DNA of 47,215 nucleotides, from NCBI GenBank assembly GCA_045613305.1, contig JAZLAU010000021.1:1-47215 (forward strand), read 5' to 3'. Of the stretch, positions 42,702-47,215 are shown piece by piece (the first letter of the stretch is position 1; every line of letters begins with the position of its first letter). The stretch comes from SFTJ01 sp045613305. GTDB lineage: Bacteria; Bacteroidota; Bacteroidia; Bacteroidales; Muribaculaceae. The position numbers and the translations under genes are program-made. The notes below the pieces were generated by a model. That model did not search any database. It had not been told where the DNA came from and was given only the letters and a program-made list of their open reading frames with translations.

Positions 42702-45700
42702 TCACTTTATCACAAACTTCTTGCCTAAAGCCACATAAACGCCTCTTGGCAATGTTATTGTTGCTTCATCTTCAAGTTCAAACGAAGTGTGTGTTCTGCC
42801 CATCATGTCGCACACTGTAACATCCACAGTTTCGCCGAAGTTTTTAAAATTCACTTGGCCGTCACCGAGCAATGTTACTACCACATCATCTTCATCGGCG
42901 CTCGCATCTTCTATGCCTGTTATCACACTCTTATTAGCGCTTATTGGTTGCGACACATAGTAGATTGCAGCCTTTTCAAGATTTGCCTTGGTCACTTCTT
43001 CCACATCATTGTTAACCACATATGTCACCACCTCTCCTGTTTGTGCCACTGTTGTGCCCAATGTGTTATTCAATTTCGAACCAATTACCATCCATGTTTG
43101 GTACACGCTTGGCATATAAACTCCGTCAGATATGGTGCTATACCACACATCTTCCACTGCACGATTTTTTACGCCTATACCATTCACCTTTGAATAGTCC
43201 ACTACATTTCCAGCCTTATCATAAATCACAATATATGCATCGTTATACATTGTGTTGATGTCTGGAACTACTGTTACTCCTATTCTTGCATAAGGTGAGT
43301 AAGAATTCTTTATCACTACCGATTCCGACACTGTGTTTGCTTTTGTCGATGGGTCGTTGATTTGAAGACTTGCCAATTCCACTGTACCCATTGTTTCTGG
43401 ATTTAGGTCGGCATTGCCTTCACTGTTCCATTTCACCGCACCATTTTCATTAACCAAGATTGTAGAAGATACTCGTTGATACAATCCTCCTTCAGCCTTA
43501 TACCATGCATATATTACAATCATGTTATTGATGCCGTCCGATGTTACTCCTGCATATTCATCTATTGTCGGAACATCCACTTGATGCTGTGAATTATCGC
43601 TCAAGATATATGCATTCCATGGGTCAACTGTGCTCGATAGTTGGTCGTTTTCATATGTTGTGCCATTCAAGCTGAAGCCCATCAAACTATAGCGTGCATT
43701 TACTGGAGCGTTCAAATATAGGCGTTCGCCTGCGCCTACGGTCATCATTTCGCCTTCTGGGCTACCTGTTAACTGAATACCGTCGCAAACCATACTTGGA
43801 TAATATTCCGACGACATTAGTGCTCCTTCATTCGCCATCTTTACCACAAGTTTCACCTTTCGGCCTGGATTTACGGCTGTGTATGTGCTCGCTGAATACA
43901 AACTTCTTCTCACCACGTTGCCATTAGCATCAAGTGTTACCACGCGAGCTGTTACAAGCACCTTGTCCAAACGGTTTACCTTTCCGGCCAACAATGCCTT
44001 AATATCTACTGGCACAGTCAAACTTTCTGTCCAGCTGCTTGCTCTCACAATTGTTGCTTCTTGCAATGTTGTTGATGCACCTGCTTGACCATTAGCATCT
44101 ACCGATGTCTTGCTAACAAGATATTCCACGCCATATGCCACTTCGCCTGTTGCTTGGGTTGGCAATGTTGGAACTGTAATCTTCACTGCTCTGTCATCTT
44201 CAAACTCTGTTGACACCACCGAGCCGTTTGTGTCCTTAGTGATTTGGAATGAACGGTTGCCTGGATTTACCTCTGGAGCTTCCAATTCGGTTTGTGGAAC
44301 TGACGTAACTGCTCCGTCTGTCAACCAGTCAAGAGTCAAGTTTTGATAGATTGCCGATAGCAACGCATCGCCGCCACGACCTTCTGCACAATTCACATAG
44401 TAATATGCCTTTGGATATGCTTCCATAAATAGGCCGATTGTTCCATCCTCTTGCACTGTCAAGCAGCTATAACCTGCTGTTGCAAAACCATCAGATAGCA
44501 TCTTCTCTTCTGTTGCATGCCATTCCAATTTTTCTGTGCTGGTAAATTTTGTCCATCCAATATACATATTTGAGCGTGTGGTGCTCGCTGTGTTTACATA
44601 ACTTACCACATTCAGTGGCTGACTCTGCAACAAATATGTCTCTCCGTTATATTTATATGGTATGATGTTACCGCAGCACTTCATGTCAGGGATAAAGTCA
44701 TCACCAGTGCTCGACATTTGATTCTTCATTGTCAATGTTCCGCTTTCCGAAACTTCACAATACCACCATTGGCGAGCTGGATAAGTTGATGATGTGCCAT
44801 CATCGCGACGGGCTTCAAGGATAAACTTGTTTTCGCCTACTTCCACAAAGTGGCTTTCACCAATGCGGTTACCGCTGTTATTATAACCACCTACGCGAGT
44901 CCATGTGTCGTTCTTTTCATCGTAGGCCAAGAAGTTAATATCGCTTGGCACATAACCAGTGTCCCATGTATATGCGGCCAAAAGAACCTTGTCCTTTAGC
45001 ACACCTTCCTTAACCAAACACATACGGCCAGGGCCAGGACATCCTTGCTTTCCTGTTGGGTCATTAAACACCGATACTGGTATCATTTTTGGCTTCGACC
45101 ATGTCATACCATTATTTGTGCTTATTTCATAATACACAGTTGGCGTACGAGTAGTGCTATTGCTACCCAAACCGTCACCACTGGTAAACACTGCCAAAAT
45201 ATGACCTGGTGTTGGCAATTGCGACAATGCACAGTCACCATAACCTACCACTGCAGTCGATGTACAATCGTCATCAATGCTTGTCAAACCAGTACCTTGC
45301 GCAATAATCAATGGTGTGCTCCATGTGCGGCCATTGTCTTCTGAATAGCGCGACATAACGTCGATGTCGTTTCTAACGTCGTGGTTTTCATATTTACGGC
45401 CGTCACTGGTTGTAACCAAGTTACCGTTACTTGCTGTAATAATCGATGGAATACGATAGAAATTTGAATAACCATTAAATGGACGATACACCACTTGGAA
45501 GTTTAGCATCACTGTGCGTGTGCCTGTTGTTGATGTAAACGATGTATCGTTAAGTTTTTCTATTGATACACCTATTTTCTTACCTTCCGCTACATCCGAT
45601 TTTACATCTGCGCATACCACCAAATAATAGTTGCCCGACAAACCGTGACCTGTTGCCAAGTTATAGATATATTCCTCAGAACCGTTTGGTGTGATTTCTC

Positions 45701-46655
45701 CCACAAAAGCCACTTCAGTTGAGTTTTCCATAGTGCTTGCATCGTACATATACAAGTCAATTGGATTACCACTTGTGTCAGTTCCTCTAAATGGATTCTT
45801 GCCATCAGGGAATTTACGAGCATAAATCTTATATTTGCTTACCAAATTATCGGTTTCACCCAATGGTTTAAAGGTTAGATTATAAGCCGTTGCTGCATCA
45901 GCATTGAAGCCAACTTCGCTCAATGGTTCATTATTGCAGCCTGCACCTATGTTATATTCAATTGCTCTTGTTGCTGTTGGAAGCACATAAGTGTCCTTGT
46001 CTGTATAAGTGATGCTACTTGTAGTTCCCGACAAACCGCTCGCATAACTTGGTGTATAAGTAGTTTTTGTGCCAGAGGTATTTGTTTGGCCAAAACTACC
46101 AATGACTCCCTTGATTTTGAACTCTGCCTTACCATAATCTGCAGTACTTTTCAAGAAAAACTCTATTTGAACCTTATTATTGGTAAAACTATTAATTTGA
46201 AATCCATTTGAGTCAGTACGCACTGTAACAGTTTTCGCATTTGCATCCTTAACCCACATTAATTCAGAGCCGCTATATTCCACGTCTCTTGTCCACTTAT
46301 ATTTTGTATGCAAAGTGCCATCAGCATTTAACTGGTTTATAATACAACCATTAAAATTCTGATATGCATAGTCATTCATTTCAATAACAAAATTATGGAC
46401 ATAATAGTATTCATAAATTGTTTGTTGATTCCAAAATGAGCCAGTTGTTGATTCTTTTACATAGCCATAAATATCCGAATCAAAACTAAATACAATTTTT
46501 GCATTACCTGTGCCAGCAACATTATTTACCTGAGGCAAAGCACCGATTGCATCTTGGTCTAATGAAGAAATTGTGATAAAATCTGCATGTGCAACATTGC
46601 AGAAAAATGACAGCATAAGGACTGCCATCATCCTTGAAAATAATTTACGTAACAT
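42702..46655 (-). CDS. Large exported sialidase (GH33-like) with T9SS-like C-terminal tail
   Basis: The 1317 residues begin with a signal peptide (hydrophobic to about residue 24). A beta-rich N-terminal region (about 25-390) precedes a six-blade sialidase domain (about 395-780). The RIP arginine is R401 in 'YRIPS'; two Asp boxes read 'SEDNGRTW' and 'STNNGMTW'; further active-site candidates are E614-R616 ('LEARRD'), R694 and Y729. Beta-sandwich modules fill about 790-1240. The last 60 residues ('VTVCDMMGRT', 'ITLPRGVYVALGKKFVIK') resemble a type A T9SS sorting domain. It would release sialic acid from host glycans outside the cell. It is a single unit with its own promoter and terminator. 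Confidence 0.88.
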   Translation of the reverse strand: MLRKLFSRMMAVLMLSFFCNVAHADFITISSLDQDAIGALPQVNNVAGTGNAKIVFSFDSDIYGYVKESTTGSFWNQQTIYEYYYVHNFVIEMNDYAYQNFNGCIINQLNADGTLHTKYKWTRDVEYSGSELMWVKDANAKTVTVRTDSNGFQINSFTNNKVQIEFFLKSTADYGKAEFKIKGVIGSFGQTNTSGTKTTYTPSYASGLSGTTSSITYTDKDTYVLPTATRAIEYNIGAGCNNEPLSEVGFNADAATAYNLTFKPLGETDNLVSKYKIYARKFPDGKNPFRGTDTSGNPIDLYMYDASTMENSTEVAFVGEITPNGSEEYIYNLATGHGLSGNYYLVVCADVKSDVAEGKKIGVSIEKLNDTSFTSTTGTRTVMLNFQVVYRPFNGYSNFYRIPSIITASNGNLVTTSDGRKYENHDVRNDIDVMSRYSEDNGRTWSTPLIIAQGTGLTSIDDDCTSTAVVGYGDCALSQLPTPGHILAVFTSGDGLGSNSTTRTPTVYYEISTNNGMTWSKPKMIPVSVFNDPTGKQGCPGPGRMCLVKEGVLKDKVLLAAYTWDTGYVPSDINFLAYDEKNDTWTRVGGYNNSGNRIGESHFVEVGENKFILEARRDDGTSSTYPARQWWYCEVSESGTLTMKNQMSSTGDDFIPDMKCCGNIIPYKYNGETYLLQSQPLNVVSYVNTASTTRSNMYIGWTKFTSTEKLEWHATEEKMLSDGFATAGYSCLTVQEDGTIGLFMEAYPKAYYYVNCAEGRGGDALLSAIYQNLTLDWLTDGAVTSVPQTELEAPEVNPGNRSFQITKDTNGSVVSTEFEDDRAVKITVPTLPTQATGEVAYGVEYLVSKTSVDANGQAGASTTLQEATIVRASSWTESLTVPVDIKALLAGKVNRLDKVLVTARVVTLDANGNVVRRSLYSASTYTAVNPGRKVKLVVKMANEGALMSSEYYPSMVCDGIQLTGSPEGEMMTVGAGERLYLNAPVNARYSLMGFSLNGTTYENDQLSSTVDPWNAYILSDNSQHQVDVPTIDEYAGVTSDGINNMIVIYAWYKAEGGLYQRVSSTILVNENGAVKWNSEGNADLNPETMGTVELASLQINDPSTKANTVSESVVIKNSYSPYARIGVTVVPDINTMYNDAYIVIYDKAGNVVDYSKVNGIGVKNRAVEDVWYSTISDGVYMPSVYQTWMVIGSKLNNTLGTTVAQTGEVVTYVVNNDVEEVTKANLEKAAIYYVSQPISANKSVITGIEDASADEDDVVVTLLGDGQVNFKNFGETVDVTVCDMMGRTHTSFELEDEATITLPRGVYVALGKKFVIK

Positions 46656-46663
46656 AATTAATT

Positions 46664-46683
46664 AGGTCTTTATAGGTCTTTAA
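46664..46683 (+). repeat. Tandem 10-bp repeat in the sialidase leader
   Basis: AGGTCTTTAT is followed directly by AGGTCTTTAA, just before the sialidase start (46655 on the minus strand). The minus strand carries it in the untranslated leader. It could be a regulator site, but two copies are weak evidence. Confidence 0.35.
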
Positions 46684-46744
46684 AATTTTTTCTGGTCAAA
46701 AGATATTCTATCTTACATCACTTTAGGTCATATCTTTGTCAGCA

Positions 46745-46776
46745 CAAATATAGATATTACAACCTTTATTTGCAAA
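46745..46776 (-). promoter_or_regulatory. Consensus promoter for the sialidase gene (TTTG-N20-TATATTTG)
   Basis: On the minus strand TTTG at 46776-46773 and TATATTTG at 46752-46745 are exactly 20 bp apart. The predicted start near 46740 gives a leader of about 85 nt. Confidence 0.75.
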
Positions 46777-47070
46777 CGTTTTATTAAAAAAAGTTACAAA
46801 ACTATGACTTTAATTGATTTTTATCTACATAATTCGAACTTTTCACTTCATCTTACATTATTATATAACCACCACAATTCACCACTATGCTACACATTTA
46901 CATTTCATACATTTTCCACTAAAACCCGATTCGTTCATTTTATCGCAACAAGATTGCTTTTACATCCCTTTACTGCATAAGCATCGCCTCGCCCCGTCAT
47001 CAAAATCCCATCAAAATTCATAAAATAATAACCTTATTCATCTGCCAACAATTCCATCTCGTTTACGAGC
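46777..47070. other. AT-rich spacer between rRNA operon and sialidase promoter
   Basis: About 290 bp separate the rRNA terminator from the sialidase promoter. A plus-strand open frame (46814-47023) is His/Phe-rich and low in complexity and is not a credible gene. Nothing else is recognised. Confidence 0.6.
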
Positions 47071-47103
47071 AAAAAAAAGCCCCGAGCGCAGTGCTCGGGG
47101 CTT
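47071..47103 (-). terminator. Intrinsic terminator of the ribosomal RNA operon
   Basis: On the minus strand a perfect 10-bp GC-rich stem (AGCCCCGAGC / GCTCGGGGCT) with a 5-nt loop is followed by a run of eight T residues. It lies immediately after the 5S rRNA. Confidence 0.95.
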
Positions 47104-47104
47104 C

Positions 47105-47213
47105 AGGGGGCGGTTACCTACTCTCCCACTTTCGCAGTACCATCGGCGTGGTGAGGCTTAAGTTCTCTGTTCGGAATGGGAAGAGGTGGATCCCTCACGC
47201 TATTACCACCTTA
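47105..47213 (-). rRNA. rrf: 5S ribosomal RNA
   Basis: The minus strand carries the 5S core with the conserved 'GATCCACCTCTTCCCATTCC', 'GAACAGAGAA' and 'GGGAGAGTAGGT' segments. The two ends pair (GGTGG... with ...CCGCC). The ends are approximate to a few bases. It marks the 3' end of a 16S-23S-5S operon that continues beyond the window. Confidence 0.95.
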
Positions 47214-47215
47214 AT

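Noticed and set aside
46814..47023. Plus-strand frame upstream of the rRNA operon terminator
   Set aside because: Low-complexity His/Phe/Tyr translation, no promoter and no homologous pattern.

Overview
The window looks like a chromosomal segment of a gut-type Bacteroidales bacterium. The evidence is the repeated Bacteroidetes promoter signature (TTTG, about 20 bp, then TAnnTTTG), lipoproteins with an SC-type lipobox, several families largely confined to Bacteroidetes (DUF4270, DUF5715, the PG0541 family, a half glycogen synthase), a NapH-NapG fusion, and a sialidase with a C-terminal tail like the type IX secretion sorting domain. Muribaculaceae or a relative is plausible, but the sequence alone cannot fix the family. 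The 5S rRNA at the right edge marks the end of a ribosomal operon. I see no prophage, insertion sequence, CRISPR array or integrase.

Layout: (1) 101-6824 (+) is a TetR regulator followed by a complete tripartite RND efflux pump and a PII-like PG0541-family protein. (2) 6943-9942 (-) holds an AAA+ ATPase behind an unusually long, structured leader of about 540 nt, an AT-rich gap, and a tRNA-Thr(CGU). (3) 9998-12281 (-) pairs a DUF4270 lipoprotein with a stand-alone glycogen synthase N-terminal domain. (4) 12610-17544 (+) carries ffh, a six-hairpin glycosidase, folD and a CapA-like protein. (5) 17673-23443 (-) carries a small outer-membrane barrel, a calcium-type P-ATPase, dihydroorotase and a polyprenol-phosphate mannosyltransferase. 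(6) 23687-25135 (+) is a tandem ABC ATPase. (7) 25264-30705 (-) carries a GH20 hexosaminidase, a NagX/HGSNAT-like membrane protein, a low-molecular-weight phosphatase and lpxB. (8) 30884-32689 (+) is a beta-helix lipoprotein and folB. (9) 32784-34185 (-) is rpiB and a DMT transporter. (10) 34441-40350 (+) carries a DUF5715 lipoprotein, a HAD phosphatase, aroB, a Tat-type aldo/keto reductase with Fe-S clusters, the NapH-NapG-like polyferredoxin and a TPR protein. (11) 40640-46655 (-) carries a tiny HExxH protein, a TerB-like protein and a large sialidase, followed by the 5S rRNA.

Most genes are housekeeping or envelope functions: folate (folD, folB), pyrimidine (pyrC), shikimate (aroB), pentose phosphate (rpiB), lipid A (lpxB) and protein targeting (ffh). 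Two exported glycosidases (GH20 and sialidase) and the NagX-like protein point to use of host or mucin amino sugars. The aldo/keto reductase and polyferredoxin look like a two-gene membrane redox module.

The signal I find most unusual is the AAA+ leader. A near-perfect promoter lies about 540 nt upstream of the gene, while most other recognisable promoters here leave leaders of about 20-85 nt. The leader carries abutting hairpins and an 18-bp long-range helix whose single variant pair is G-U only when read in the gene's direction.
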